Shown here piece by piece: positions 6,923-15,546 of a stretch of DNA of 64,000 nucleotides. The translations under genes were made by a program, and so were the position numbers. Every line of letters begins with the position of its first letter. Positions within the stretch are counted from its first letter, which is position 1. Location of the stretch: NCBI RefSeq assembly GCF_004341205.1, contig NZ_SLUL01000006.1, positions 62,001 through 126,000 on the forward strand, written 5' to 3'. The notes under the pieces are model-generated. The model saw only the letters and a list, made by a program, of their open reading frames with translations, was not told where the DNA came from and did not search any database. Source of the stretch: Thermolongibacillus altinsuensis (GTDB taxonomy: Bacteria; Bacillota; Bacilli; Bacillales; Anoxybacillaceae).

Positions 6923-8188
6923 ATGGAGCCTTTAACTTACGAACAGCTACAGCAAAAAGTGAAAGAACTTGAAACAGAGCTACAACTATATAAACGCTTC
7001 GTCGAACATATTCATTTTCCGTTTACATATACTGACTATCATTTAGGAAAAACTCTTGAAAAACATCGTGGGATTGTCCGGCCATCTATCCAAACGTTTA
7101 CGCCTAATCCCTCAAAAAAAGCCGAGCTAAAATTAGATATGGATTTACAGTTAGATTATCCATTTGAACAAGTCGAACGATTCCTTTTACCTATTTTCGA
7201 TCTTGTTCCTCATCATATCGTCTTTGTTGACGGCCAAGGAATCATTACTCTCTGCAATTTACAAGCAGCTAACGATGTCGGTGTAAATCGAGATGAAATC
7301 ATTGGAAAGCACATTCGCGAACTATTAAAAATTCCTGACGAACAAATCATGATATTACAAACGATTGAAACCAATGAACCAATTTATAATCGCGAAGTGC
7401 TTGATCGTTATTATGGAATCATTAACACAAGAATTATTCGCAATCCTGATGGTTCTATTAAGCGAGTCATAAGCATGTTTCAATCATTAAATATGGTTAA
7501 AGAGGCAGAAAAATTAGCGATCGCTGGACGAATTGCTGCAGGGATTGCCCACGAAATTCGCAATCCGCTAACAACGGTACGAGGCTATTTACAATTTTTG
7601 AGAAATCAATTACCTGAACATATTATAACGTTGATTGATCAACTACTCATCCCGGAGCTAGATCGTGCAAACAACATTATTACTGATTTTTTAAATATTG
7701 CTAAACCAGCCGAAATAAAAGCGGAGTACATTTGTATTAACGATTTTATTCAAAATGATCTAGGTATTTTGTTGCAAAGCGAAGCGTTACTTCATAACAT
7801 CGATATTCATTACGATTTAGACGAACAATTGTGTAACTATACGGTTGAAATTGATAAAAATCAATTATTGCAAGTATTCATTAATTTATTTCGTAATGCG
7901 ATTGAAGCAAAAACAGAAAAATCATTACAGGTCCGAATTAAAAGCAAATTACATAACAATCTCGTGCGAATTTACTTTTGCGATAACGGCCCTGGCATCC
8001 CCCCTACTATTATCGATCATATCTTTGAACCGTTTTTCTCAACAAAAGAATCAGGGACTGGGCTTGGTCTTTCATTATCGCGAAAAATTATTGAACTTCA
8101 TCATGGGTCAATGAAAGTTAGTAGTCAACCAGAAAACGGAACATGTTTTATCATTGAGTTACCTGTTCATCCGAAGCATAAAAAATAA
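6923..8188 (+). CDS. Soluble PAS-domain sensor histidine kinase (sporulation-kinase type)
   Basis: A 421-residue kinase without membrane segments. An N-terminal coiled coil (about 1-30) and an uncharacterised stretch precede a PAS domain (about 95-190, VFVDGQGIITLCNLQA). The HisKA helix carries the phosphoaccepting His in GIAHEIRNPLTTVRGYLQFL, the box typical of Bacillus phosphorelay kinases KinA-KinE. The ATPase domain has N, G1 and G2 boxes (NLFRNAIEA, DNGPGIP, GTGLGLSL). No response regulator is adjacent, which fits a kinase feeding Spo0F (inference). ATG at 6923 is eight bases from AAGGAG; the ATG at 6917 is only two bases from it. Confidence 0.88.
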   Translation: MEPLTYEQLQQKVKELETELQLYKRFVEHIHFPFTYTDYHLGKTLEKHRGIVRPSIQTFTPNPSKKAELKLDMDLQLDYPFEQVERFLLPIFDLVPHHIVFVDGQGIITLCNLQAANDVGVNRDEIIGKHIRELLKIPDEQIMILQTIETNEPIYNREVLDRYYGIINTRIIRNPDGSIKRVISMFQSLNMVKEAEKLAIAGRIAAGIAHEIRNPLTTVRGYLQFLRNQLPEHIITLIDQLLIPELDRANNIITDFLNIAKPAEIKAEYICINDFIQNDLGILLQSEALLHNIDIHYDLDEQLCNYTVEIDKNQLLQVFINLFRNAIEAKTEKSLQVRIKSKLHNNLVRIYFCDNGPGIPPTIIDHIFEPFFSTKESGTGLGLSLSRKIIELHHGSMKVSSQPENGTCFIIELPVHPKHKK

Positions 8189-8214
8189 GGCTGCCAATGG
8201 CAGCCTTATTTTTT
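8180..8214. terminator. Bidirectional terminator
   Basis: A 16-bp stem ending in AAAAAATAAGG/CCTTATTTTTT, loop of 3. It is shared by the kinase and the converging symporter gene; both stop codons lie in it. Confidence 0.88.
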
Positions 8215-9628
8215 ATGCTTCTTTTCTCAATTCTTCATATTCTTCTTCATTCCAACAATCAACATGGTCAATTCCGATGTTACGAGCGTAGAAAACAGGA
8301 TTTTTACCTTGTTTCCGCTGTTCCGTATAATCTCTTAAAGCTGCAAATGCCACTTTTCCAAGCGCAAAAATTGCGATAAGGTTGATGATTGCCATAAATG
8401 CCATAAATAAATCGGCTAAATCCCAAACGATTTGAATGCTCGAAATCGAACCCCAAACGACCATACCGATTACCGCAAGTCGATAAACAAACAATACCTT
8501 TTTGCTTGGTTTAATAAATTCAATGTTTGTCTCGCCATAATAGTAATTTCCAATAATCGAGCTATAAGCAAACAAAAACACACAAATCGCTACAAAAGCT
8601 TTCGCCCACTCACCGATATGCGTACTTAATGCGGCTTGTGTTAATGCGATTCCATCAAGTCCCTCTTTTGTATACTCGCCAGATAATAAAATCATAAATG
8701 CTGTAGCGCTGCAAACAAGCAATGTATCTGTAAATACACCTAACGTTTGGATAAGACCTTGCTTGACAGGATGTGACACTTCAGCTGTTGCTGCCGCATT
8801 TGGAGCACTACCCATACCAGCTTCATTAGAGAACAATCCACGTTTAATTCCCATCATCACGGCTGCACCAAATCCGCCACCAACGGCTTGTTCTAAACCA
8901 AATGCATTTTTAAAGATTAAGGCGAACATCGCTGGAATATCTGCAATATGAACCACTAACACATAACATGTTACAAGCAAATATAATCCTGCCATTACTG
9001 GAACAATAATGGATGTTGCTGCTGCTACACGTTTCACACCGCCAAAAATAATGATGGCTGTTATGATCGCAATCACGGCTCCAACAATAGCACGATCAAT
9101 GTGGAATGCATTTTCAAATGCAAACGTAATCGTATTTGCTTGAACAGAGTTAAAAACTAGACCGAAAGAAAACGTAATTAACAACGCAAAAATAAGCCCC
9201 ATCCAACGTTTATTTAATCCGCGTTCCATATAATACGCTGGACCGCCGCGATATCCATTTTCATCTTTTACTTTATAAATTTGCGCAAGCGTACTTTCTA
9301 CAAAACTGGATGCCCCTCCAATTAAAGCAATCAACCACATCCAAAATACAGCACCAGGTCCACCAAGAGAAACAGCTAAAGCAACCCCTGCTAAGTTTCC
9401 AGTTCCAACACGAGATGCCGTACTCATAAAAAACGCTTGTAAAGAAGAGATGTTTCCTTTTTGTTTAGGTGATTCCACGATCACTCGAAACATCTCGCGG
9501 AAATAACGAAATTGAACAAAATTCGTACGAATTGTAAAATATAATCCCATGAAAATAAGTAAGGCGATAATGACCCGTGACCATAACATATCGTTTAAAA
9601 ACGAAACGACTGACTGCAATAATTCCAT
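8213..9628 (-). CDS. Sodium:alanine symporter family protein (AGCS)
   Basis: A 471-residue polytopic membrane protein with about ten helices. Family signatures are visible: SLQAFFMSTASRVGTGNLAGVALAV near residue 65 and GMGSAPNAAATAEVSHP near residue 270. AGCS proteins import alanine, glycine or glutamine with Na+ or H+. B. subtilis has several paralogues (AlsT, GlnT, YrbD), and I cannot tell which applies. The start ATG 9628 follows AGAGGTG. It is single and converges on the kinase. Confidence 0.9.
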   Translation of the reverse strand: MELLQSVVSFLNDMLWSRVIIALLIFMGLYFTIRTNFVQFRYFREMFRVIVESPKQKGNISSLQAFFMSTASRVGTGNLAGVALAVSLGGPGAVFWMWLIALIGGASSFVESTLAQIYKVKDENGYRGGPAYYMERGLNKRWMGLIFALLITFSFGLVFNSVQANTITFAFENAFHIDRAIVGAVIAIITAIIIFGGVKRVAAATSIIVPVMAGLYLLVTCYVLVVHIADIPAMFALIFKNAFGLEQAVGGGFGAAVMMGIKRGLFSNEAGMGSAPNAAATAEVSHPVKQGLIQTLGVFTDTLLVCSATAFMILLSGEYTKEGLDGIALTQAALSTHIGEWAKAFVAICVFLFAYSSIIGNYYYGETNIEFIKPSKKVLFVYRLAVIGMVVWGSISSIQIVWDLADLFMAFMAIINLIAIFALGKVAFAALRDYTEQRKQGKNPVFYARNIGIDHVDCWNEEEYEELRKEA

Positions 9629-9734
9629 GTTTTCACCTCTTTCGATGTTATACGACTATTTTAATGTAACAAAACTTAACATCAAATGCAATATCTTTAT
9701 ACTCGTTGATCTAACAACCCTCTCATCAAAAATA

Positions 9735-9764
9735 TTACATATAAACAAAATATTGTGATATAAT
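9735..9764 (+). promoter_or_regulatory. Sigma-A promoter of the MATE transporter
   Basis: -35 TTACAT (9735-9740), 18-base spacer, extended -10 TGATATAAT (9756-9764). It overlaps an upstream in-frame ATG at 9763, which therefore cannot be the start codon. Confidence 0.7.
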
Positions 9765-9798
9765 GTCTAAAAATGAAGAGAGAAGGAAGATTTTTTTT

Positions 9799-11172
9799 AT
9801 GCAGGAAACGTTCACATTAAAAGAAAAGATGATTCAATTTTTTCACATTTTGTTGCCGATTTTTCTAACACAAATCGGATTATATGCAATGAATTTTTTT
9901 GATGTTATGATGTCGGGGCGAGTAAGTGCCGCGGATTTGGCAGGTGTGGCAATCGGCTCTAACATTTGGACACCGATCTTTACAGGGGTAAGCGGGATTC
10001 TATTCGCATTAACCCCTCTTGTCGCTCAAGCGTTTGGAGCGGGAAAAAATGAAGAGATTTCCTTTTTTGTCGTACAGGCTGTATATTTAGCCATATTTCT
10101 GGCGCTTGTCGTAATTGGCAGCGGTTTTTTTCTTTTATCTCCTTTATTGGAGCAAATGCATTTAGAGTCGAAAGTTGAAGCGATTGCTTACCATTATTTA
10201 ATCGCACTTTCACTAGGGATCATTGCGTTATTTGTCTATACCGTGTTTCGCTGTTTTATCGATGCACTTGGACAAACAAAAGTAACGATGTTGATTACTT
10301 TCACTTCTTTACCGATCAACTTACTATTAAACTATGTACTTATTTTTGGGAAATGGGGATTTCCAAAACTCGGGGGAGTGGGAGCAGGATATGCAACAGC
10401 CGTTACATATTGGTGTATTACGTTTATAGCTTTTTACATAATCCAAAAACGAAAGCCATTTTCTCAATATAAAATATTTTCTAAATTGCCTTTTATCTCT
10501 TTAACAGCATGGAAACAATTGATGAAAATCGGAATACCAATTGGATTTTCAATCTTTTTTGAAACAAGTATTTTTGCGGCTGTAGCGCTGCTTATGAGCC
10601 ATTTTGGCACGACAGCCATTGCCGCCCATCAAGCAGCAATGAATTTCGCTTCCTTACTTTATATGGTCCCTTTAAGCATTTCGTTGACGTTAACGATTGC
10701 TGTCGGTTTTGAAGTCGGGGCCAAACGTCCATATGATGCTAAACAATATTGTACTCTAGGGATTGCGATCGCCCTATCCATGGCACTCTTTGCTTCTTTT
10801 ATTCTCTTTTTCTTTCGTGAGCATATTGCAGCTCTGTATACACATAATCCAAACGTTTTACAACTGGCGAAACAGTTTTTATTGTATGCGATTTTCTTTC
10901 AATTATCTGATGCAATTGCCGCACCAATTCAAGGAGCTCTGCGTGGATATAAAGATGTCAATTCCACTTTTTTTATGGCACTCATTTCTTATTGGGTCAT
11001 CGGTCTTCCAAGCGGTTATGTACTCGCTCATTATACACAGATCGGTCCTTTTGGTTATTGGCTTGGTTTGATCTTTGGTTTAGCTTCTGGAGCTCTTTTC
11101 CTATGGATAAGGCTTCGTTTCATTCAGCGGCAACATTTACAAACTGCCAATGACCAAACCTATCTAAGTTAA
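9799..11172 (+). CDS. MATE family multidrug efflux protein
   Basis: A 457-residue membrane protein with twelve predicted helices in two MatE halves. The start of each half is recognisable (LPIFLTQIGLYAMNFFDVMMSG and IGIPIGFSIFFETSIFA). These are Na+- or H+-driven exporters of cationic drugs (NorM group). ATG at 9799 follows GAAGGAAG; the earlier ATG at 9763 lies inside the -10 box. It is a single gene with its own promoter and terminator. Confidence 0.92.
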   Translation: MQETFTLKEKMIQFFHILLPIFLTQIGLYAMNFFDVMMSGRVSAADLAGVAIGSNIWTPIFTGVSGILFALTPLVAQAFGAGKNEEISFFVVQAVYLAIFLALVVIGSGFFLLSPLLEQMHLESKVEAIAYHYLIALSLGIIALFVYTVFRCFIDALGQTKVTMLITFTSLPINLLLNYVLIFGKWGFPKLGGVGAGYATAVTYWCITFIAFYIIQKRKPFSQYKIFSKLPFISLTAWKQLMKIGIPIGFSIFFETSIFAAVALLMSHFGTTAIAAHQAAMNFASLLYMVPLSISLTLTIAVGFEVGAKRPYDAKQYCTLGIAIALSMALFASFILFFFREHIAALYTHNPNVLQLAKQFLLYAIFFQLSDAIAAPIQGALRGYKDVNSTFFMALISYWVIGLPSGYVLAHYTQIGPFGYWLGLIFGLASGALFLWIRLRFIQRQHLQTANDQTYLS

Positions 11173-11178
11173 ATAAAA

Positions 11179-11200
11179 ACAAGAGGGGTTTCCCTCTTGT
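11179..11200. terminator. Terminator between MATE and YjcZ genes
   Basis: Stem ACAAGAGGG/CCCTCTTGT, loop GTTT, with T-rich flank on the plus strand and A-rich on the other side; it can serve both converging genes. Confidence 0.75.
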
Positions 11201-11203
11201 TTG

Positions 11204-11329
11204 TTAAAACCATGATGCTCCAACGATAATAAGCAAAATAAACAAGACAACGATCAATACAAAACTGCGTCCACGTCCATAATATCCCACTGGCGCACCA
11301 TACCCATATCCGCAACTATATCCAAACAT
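11204..11329 (-). CDS. YjcZ-family small spore protein, copy 1
   Basis: A 41-residue peptide: a Gly/Tyr-rich N-terminus (MFGYSCGYGYGAPVGYYG) and one hydrophobic helix (FVLIVVLFILLIIVGASWF). This is the YjcZ/YosU-type family found in spore-formers and linked to sporulation. ATG at 11329 is behind AAAGGAGGAGAACGC; the longer frame to 11392 has no ribosome site. It is followed upstream by a second, shorter family member (11362-11466). Confidence 0.85.
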   Translation of the reverse strand: MFGYSCGYGYGAPVGYYGRGRSFVLIVVLFILLIIVGASWF

Positions 11330-11361
11330 GCGTTCTCCTCCTTTATCAGTCAAAACGAATT

Positions 11362-11466
11362 TTAGTATCCCCAACCACCAATACACGCACAACCAACAAT
11401 AATTAATAAAATAAATAACACAACCAGTAACGCAAAACCGCTACGATGACCTGGACCTCCACTCAC
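11362..11466 (-). CDS. YjcZ-family small spore protein, copy 2
   Basis: A 34-residue peptide, too short for most gene callers. It starts at GTG 11466 behind AAAGGAGGTG and reads MSGGPGHRSGFALLVV, then FILLIIVGCACIGGWGY to TAA at 11362. The hydrophobic helix plus a Gly-Trp-Gly-Tyr end is the standard YjcZ form. It lies 32 bases upstream of copy 1 and probably shares its transcript; the pair looks like a tandem duplication. Confidence 0.85.
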   Translation of the reverse strand: MSGGPGHRSGFALLVVLFILLIIVGCACIGGWGY

Positions 11467-11533
11467 TTTTGAACACCTCCTTTTTTCTTGTACTAACAAA
11501 CTATTCAATTCCACTAAAAAACGTTATTAAAAA

Positions 11534-11557
11534 AACGCCCACTTATAAGCGGGCGTT
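11534..11557 (-). terminator. Terminator of rarD
   Basis: Stem AACGCCC(A)CTT/AAG(C)GGGCGTT; on the minus strand a G-U pair and a T7 run follow. It overlaps the stop codon. Confidence 0.75.
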
Positions 11558-12461
11558 AAACACGCAAAGATTTTTCCTTTCGTTCTGGTAGCATTTTTGA
11601 GAAAGAGAAAATGAGCAGTGCACTCCAAATGAAACTAAAAGAATAAACATGAGTATTGGTAAATGGTTCGTGGAATAAAAACACACCTAAAATTAAGCTT
11701 AAAGACGGGGCAATATATTGTAAAAAACCTAACAGAGTTAAAGAAATTTGTTTAGCCCCTTTCGCGAAATAAAGCAATGGAAGGGCGGTAGCTGGTCCCG
11801 CTCCAATTAATAAAAGCATTGAATGCAAAGAAGATGGACTAAACGTGTTCATTCCTTTTAAGTGCAAGTACACAACGTAGAGAACAGAAATCGGTGCAAT
11901 GATCATGGTTTCCATTGTTAAGCCAATCGAAGAATCAAAATTTGTCAGCTTTTTAACTAGTCCGTATACTGCAAAGCTGAACGCGAGTGAAAGAGCAATC
12001 CATGGAAACTTCCCGTGTTGAACGGTCATAATCAATACCCCAACCAATGCTAAAAAGAAGGAAAGAACTTGCCAACGGTTTAATTTTTCTTTTAATACAA
12101 TCACACCTAGCAAAACGCTTAAAAGCGGATTAATGTAGTAACCTAAACTCGCTTCGATCATATGATCATGATTCACAGCCCATATGTAAATAAACCAATT
12201 CGCGCTAATCAATACAGAAGCAACAAAAATAATAAACATTTGTTTCGGCTGAATAAACGCTTGCCGTAACAATGCAAAAAAAGTTTGCCACTGCTTTTGG
12301 ATTCCTAACAATATGAGCATAAATAAAAAAGACCAAATCATTCGATGGGCTAAAATTTCCTCTGCTCGGACGTGATGAAGCAACTTCCAATACAAAGGTA
12401 AAATCCCCCATAAAAAGTAAGCAAACGCTGCATAAAAAACGCCTAGCTGCTTTTGTTCCAT
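11556..12461 (-). CDS. rarD: EamA-family transporter RarD
   Basis: A 301-residue protein with ten predicted helices in two EamA repeats. The N-terminus GVFYAAFAYFLWGILPLYWKLL and HRMIWSFLF are typical of RarD, the DMT-superfamily branch named for chloramphenicol sensitivity. Its natural substrate is not established. ATG at 12461 lies eight bases after AAAAGGAG; a TTG three codons earlier touches the ribosome site. Confidence 0.88.
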   Translation of the reverse strand: MEQKQLGVFYAAFAYFLWGILPLYWKLLHHVRAEEILAHRMIWSFLFMLILLGIQKQWQTFFALLRQAFIQPKQMFIIFVASVLISANWFIYIWAVNHDHMIEASLGYYINPLLSVLLGVIVLKEKLNRWQVLSFFLALVGVLIMTVQHGKFPWIALSLAFSFAVYGLVKKLTNFDSSIGLTMETMIIAPISVLYVVYLHLKGMNTFSPSSLHSMLLLIGAGPATALPLLYFAKGAKQISLTLLGFLQYIAPSLSLILGVFLFHEPFTNTHVYSFSFIWSALLIFSFSKMLPERKEKSLRV

Positions 12462-12553
12462 TCTCTTCAATCTCCTTTTACATTCTCTTTCTGTTGAACG
12501 AAATTACATTATAAAACACCTTTCTTTATTTTTCCATAAAAAAACTTAAACAA

Positions 12554-12588
12554 AAAAACGTCTGTATTTTTTCTTTACAGACGTTTTT
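12554..12588 (-). terminator. Terminator of the 54-residue ORF
   Basis: Stem AAAAACGTCTGTA/TACAGACGTTTTT with a 9-base loop. Confidence 0.75.
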
Positions 12589-12627
12589 CACAGACTCATT
12601 TCAATTGTCATCATAACCCCACACTTT

Positions 12628-12792
12628 TTATCCAGCTAATTCTGATTGACGAACCATACTTTCTAATTGTTCAACGGTAACAGATTGAATAAATTGATAG
12701 AAACTTAAGTTTGTTGATATTCCATGTTTTTCACAACTTTCCAAAAAGAAATTCCAAGCAATTTGACATTTTTGCATATCCATCAATTCCAT
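12628..12792 (-). CDS. Small hypothetical protein (54 residues)
   Basis: A short frame from ATG 12792, behind AGGGAG, to TAA 12628. It reads MELMDMQKCQIAWNFFLES then CEKHGIST... and ends VRQSELAG. The pattern is helical and charged, without a membrane segment. It has its own AT-rich upstream region and a strong terminator, which argues for a real gene. The product is not recognised. A second ATG three codons in is also possible. Confidence 0.6.
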   Translation of the reverse strand: MELMDMQKCQIAWNFFLESCEKHGISTNLSFYQFIQSVTVEQLESMVRQSELAG

Positions 12793-12897
12793 CCGCTCCC
12801 TAACTGTATTATAACAGTATATATATTATTAATAATTATTATATAACAAAACAACAAAACGTCAACCGCTAAAATCAAATTTTCTGAAAAGAAAAAA

Positions 12898-12920
12898 GAT
12901 TATCCATAAAAAGGATAATC
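12898..12920 (-). terminator. Terminator of ykuV
   Basis: Stem GATTATCC/GGATAATC followed on the minus strand by a T6 run. Confidence 0.7.
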
Positions 12921-12921
12921 C

Positions 12922-13365
12922 TTACTTCTCTTCGTTTAACACGCGTTCAATTCGTTTGCGAAGCATAGTCATTCCGCTTCCACCTGCTTGGAAATGACGC
13001 AGCTTTCCTTCTGCATCGAACAAATAGTATGCAGGAACATATTTATTTTCAAATGCATCCGTTAACTTATGTTCATTATCAACAAAAATCGGCTGGATAA
13101 TATCATGGGCAAGCGCCATTTGACGAATGACATCTAAGTCTAAATCATTCTCTGAACGCGGCATATGAACGGCAACAACATTTAACTCGTCATCGTACTC
13201 GTCGCGAAGTTCATTTAATTCCGGCATCGCTTCTTTGCATAAATAGCAACTTACAGACCAAAAGTGAATAAGCGTCGGTTTTCCTAGCAGTTGTTCTTTT
13301 GTCACTTCTCCATTGATCCACTCTGTTGCTCCGATCAATTCTGGCATTTCATCGCGTAATTTCAT
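12922..13365 (-). CDS. ykuV: Thiol-disulfide oxidoreductase YkuV
   Basis: A 147-residue thioredoxin-fold protein without signal peptide, so cytoplasmic. The redox motif is WSVSCYLCKEAMPEL (Cys40, Cys43), followed by VVAVHMPRSE and the cis-proline region KYVPAYYLF. Length and sequence closely follow B. subtilis YkuV. The partner peroxiredoxin gene ykuU lies upstream in the same direction, as in B. subtilis. ATG 13365 follows AGGAGG at ten bases. Repeat copy B separates the two genes. Confidence 0.9.
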   Translation of the reverse strand: MKLRDEMPELIGATEWINGEVTKEQLLGKPTLIHFWSVSCYLCKEAMPELNELRDEYDDELNVVAVHMPRSENDLDLDVIRQMALAHDIIQPIFVDNEHKLTDAFENKYVPAYYLFDAEGKLRHFQAGGSGMTMLRKRIERVLNEEK

Positions 13366-13389
13366 ATTTGATCAACCTCCTGTATTATA

Positions 13390-13606
13390 TTAGATTCAAG
13401 TTGAGTTTTCGACATATCTCACCATCAATAGAAGGCCGCTTTTCTGCCATAGACGGCAAGATTTTTCTTGCCGCCACGGCATGCTAGAAGCATGCCAATC
13501 CCGAACGTGAAACGCATGGCAGACAAATTCGTTTATCTGATGGCATTTTCGTTCGTGGGAGTGGCAGAAAAGCTTGTTCATGTTGGAAAATGAAGCTTAT
13601 CATATG
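13390..13606 (-). repeat. Structured dispersed repeat, copy B (full length)
   Basis: About 85-90 percent identical to copy A by eye. The closing helix GCTTTTCTGCCA (13438-13449) and TGGCAGAAAAGC (13562-13573) is unchanged and the three internal hairpins are kept. Most base changes inside stems stay pairable as G-U if the minus strand is the RNA. It lies between ykuU and ykuV, which share its orientation. Confidence 0.85.
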
Positions 13607-13630
13607 TAATGCTGTATGATAAATGGTGTA

Positions 13631-14173
13631 TTATAGTGTTTTTTGTCCTGGCTTCCAGTTTGCTGGACAAAGTCCTCCTGTTTGCAAAGCTTGCAATACG
13701 CGTAATGTTTCATCGACATCTCGACCGATATTGTTATGATTGATCACTGCGTACATCAATTCCCCTTCTGGATTAATGATAAATAGTCCGCGTAAAGCAA
13801 TTCCTTCTTCCTCTATTAATACGCCATAGTCTTTTGAAACTTTCATATTTTTATCGGCTGCTAACGGAAAGTTTAACGGGCCCAAACCGCCATCGTTTCG
13901 GCTTGTTTCGATCCAAGCGCGATGGGTGTAAACGGAGTCTGTAGATGCGCCAATAACTTCAGCATCCAAATCAGCAAATTCATCATATCGATCACTTAAA
14001 GCGGTAATTTCTGTTGGACAAACGAACGTAAAATCATTTGGGTAGAAGAATAGAACGGTCCACTTACCTTTTTTCATATTTTCTTCTAAAGATACTTTTC
14101 CAAACTCTTTATTTGGCATCACTGCCTCCATTTCAAAGCGTGGAGCTTGTTTACCAACCATTCTTTCCACCAT
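13631..14173 (-). CDS. ykuU: 2-Cys peroxiredoxin YkuU
   Basis: A 180-residue AhpC/TSA peroxiredoxin that reduces hydrogen peroxide and organic peroxides. The peroxidatic cysteine is Cys52 in PNDFTFVCPTE; the resolving cysteine is Cys169 in GGLCPANW. The middle holds GASTDSVYTHRAW. ATG at 14173 is eight bases after AGGAGG; the in-frame ATG at 14179 is only two bases away. The regulatory site at 14193-14207 suggests induction by peroxide or iron limitation. ykuV downstream is a likely redox partner. Confidence 0.92.
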   Translation of the reverse strand: MVERMVGKQAPRFEMEAVMPNKEFGKVSLEENMKKGKWTVLFFYPNDFTFVCPTEITALSDRYDEFADLDAEVIGASTDSVYTHRAWIETSRNDGGLGPLNFPLAADKNMKVSKDYGVLIEEEGIALRGLFIINPEGELMYAVINHNNIGRDVDETLRVLQALQTGGLCPANWKPGQKTL

Positions 14174-14192
14174 TATCATTACCTCCTGAAAA

Positions 14193-14207
14193 TTAGAATC
14201 ATTATCA
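14193..14207. promoter_or_regulatory. PerR/Fur-type box upstream of ykuU
   Basis: TTAGAATCATTATCA matches the PerR consensus TTATAATNATTATAA at 12 of 14 defined bases and the Fur consensus TGATAATNATTATCA at 12 of 14. It starts 20 bases before the ykuU start, in the position of a promoter-blocking site. Confidence 0.6.
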
Positions 14208-14292
14208 CATTACACCGATTATTATATCAATATTAATTTAATAGTCAATACTTTTTTATAATTATTTTAAATAAATTTTTGTTACAAAAAAA

Positions 14293-14318
14293 GCTTGGTT
14301 ATTGTTTATTAACCAAGC
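14293..14318 (-). terminator. Terminator of the CDF gene
   Basis: Stem GCTTGGTTA/TAACCAAGC followed on the minus strand by T7. Confidence 0.75.
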
Positions 14319-14381
14319 CATCCCTTTTCAAACCTCTTCCTATTTGTTATAAATGAAAAAGGAAGAAAGTTTGGACATGTT

Positions 14382-15257
14382 TCAATGCGTTTTTTCATCC
14401 AATGTTGAATACGGTTCAATATGAACATGGGTTTTTGTAACATCGTGCTTTTCTTGCATAAATACCTCAATGCAATCTGCAATTTCGTGGCTTTTGACAA
14501 CATTTAAGTACGGGGAAACTTGGATTGTTACATCAAGTATTACTTCATTTCCAAGCATGCGCGCCTTCACGTCAGTTACTTGTTCCACTCCAGGAATCTC
14601 GGAAATTTCCTGCTTATATTGTCGCAACTTTTCTTCGTCAAATCCATCGGTTAATGTGTACGAGGCTTCCTTAAAAATATCCCATGCCGTTTTACAAATG
14701 ATGAGACCAACAATCAAAGCTGTCAAAGAATCTAGCCAAATTACTCCTATGTGAGTACCCATAATTCCAATCACTGTTCCAATGCTAACAAGTGCATCAG
14801 ATAAATGATCTTTCGCAGCTGCTGCGATCGCCTGGCTGTTTGTTCGCTCAGCCAGCTTCTTGTTAAATAAATAAACGAAAAACATGAAGCAAGCAGCGAA
14901 AAACGCCGTCCATGCTGCGATCGCATCGGGAACCATTTTCTTATCGCTTTTGAGAGCCAATGCGGCATCCATCAAGACTTCCATTCCGATCGTCATCATA
15001 ATAAAAGCGGCTAATAAAGAAGAAATATGTTCAGCTCGAGAATGACCATACGGATGATTTTCATCTCGAGGTTTTTTCGCAATGAGCAATCCAATTAAAA
15101 TCGCAATCGAAGAAATTATATCTGTGAAATTATTAAGTCCATCCGCTTTAAGCGCTTGAGAGTTCGTCCAATAACCAACGGACAATTTGACAGAGGATAG
15201 AACAAAGTATGACCCAATGCTTACCCAAGCTCCCACTTCTGGTTTCATCTGTTTCAT
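14382..15257 (-). CDS. Cation diffusion facilitator, manganese-type (MneP/MneS-like)
   Basis: A 291-residue exporter. Six helices are followed by a cytoplasmic domain (about 210-285) ending in THVHIEP. The second-helix site is ADGLNNFTD (NxxxD) and the fifth-helix site is KDHLSD (DxxxD). Known zinc exporters have a His in one of these sites, so N/D chemistry points to Mn(II), as in B. subtilis MneP and MneS. HPYGHSRAE is the usual loop. It would remove excess Mn(II) using the proton gradient. Two nearby in-frame ATG codons (15257, 15248) compete as start. Confidence 0.88.
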   Translation of the reverse strand: MKQMKPEVGAWVSIGSYFVLSSVKLSVGYWTNSQALKADGLNNFTDIISSIAILIGLLIAKKPRDENHPYGHSRAEHISSLLAAFIMMTIGMEVLMDAALALKSDKKMVPDAIAAWTAFFAACFMFFVYLFNKKLAERTNSQAIAAAAKDHLSDALVSIGTVIGIMGTHIGVIWLDSLTALIVGLIICKTAWDIFKEASYTLTDGFDEEKLRQYKQEISEIPGVEQVTDVKARMLGNEVILDVTIQVSPYLNVVKSHEIADCIEVFMQEKHDVTKTHVHIEPYSTLDEKTH

Positions 15258-15336
15258 ATTTCCACCATCTTCTCCTTATGTTCTAGCATAAACAAGTTTA
15301 CCAAGTCTTGATCGTGTGGGTCTATAGCAACAAAAT

Positions 15337-15403
15337 TGGTTTACTGAAGAACAGTGGGAAACATTCAACAACATTGGTCTTAGCCAAAATATATTTATTA
15401 ACT
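15337..15403 (+). pseudogene. C-terminal scrap of an unrecognised gene
   Basis: After an in-frame TAG, a short open stretch reads QQNWFTEEQWETFNNIGLSQ and ends in a stop directly before a terminator. It has no start codon or ribosome site, so it looks like the tail of a deleted gene. Nothing else is visible in the roughly 290 bases between the CDF gene and the 90-residue ORF. Confidence 0.35.
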
Positions 15404-15434
15404 AAAAAGGCTACTCAATACGAGTAGCCTTTTT
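15404..15434. terminator. Terminator hairpin
   Basis: Stem AAAAAGGCTACTC/GAGTAGCCTTTTT, loop of 5. It would end the gene whose tail is left at 15337-15403. Confidence 0.75.
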
Positions 15435-15546
15435 AGTTTAAAATTGTCGAATCTTTCATTGATATTCCGACAATTTTTTTACTCAATTTATGTTAATTTA
15501 TTGTAAAGTATATTTCAACATTGTAAATACTAAGGAGGGATTTTTT

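Noticed and set aside
13396-13581. 61-codon ORF inside repeat copy B
   Set aside because: The corresponding frame is not kept in copy A, and the sequence is explained by hairpins.
14309-14503. 64-codon minus-strand ORF between ykuU and the CDF gene
   Set aside because: It overlaps the CDF gene end in another frame and runs through the CDF terminator.
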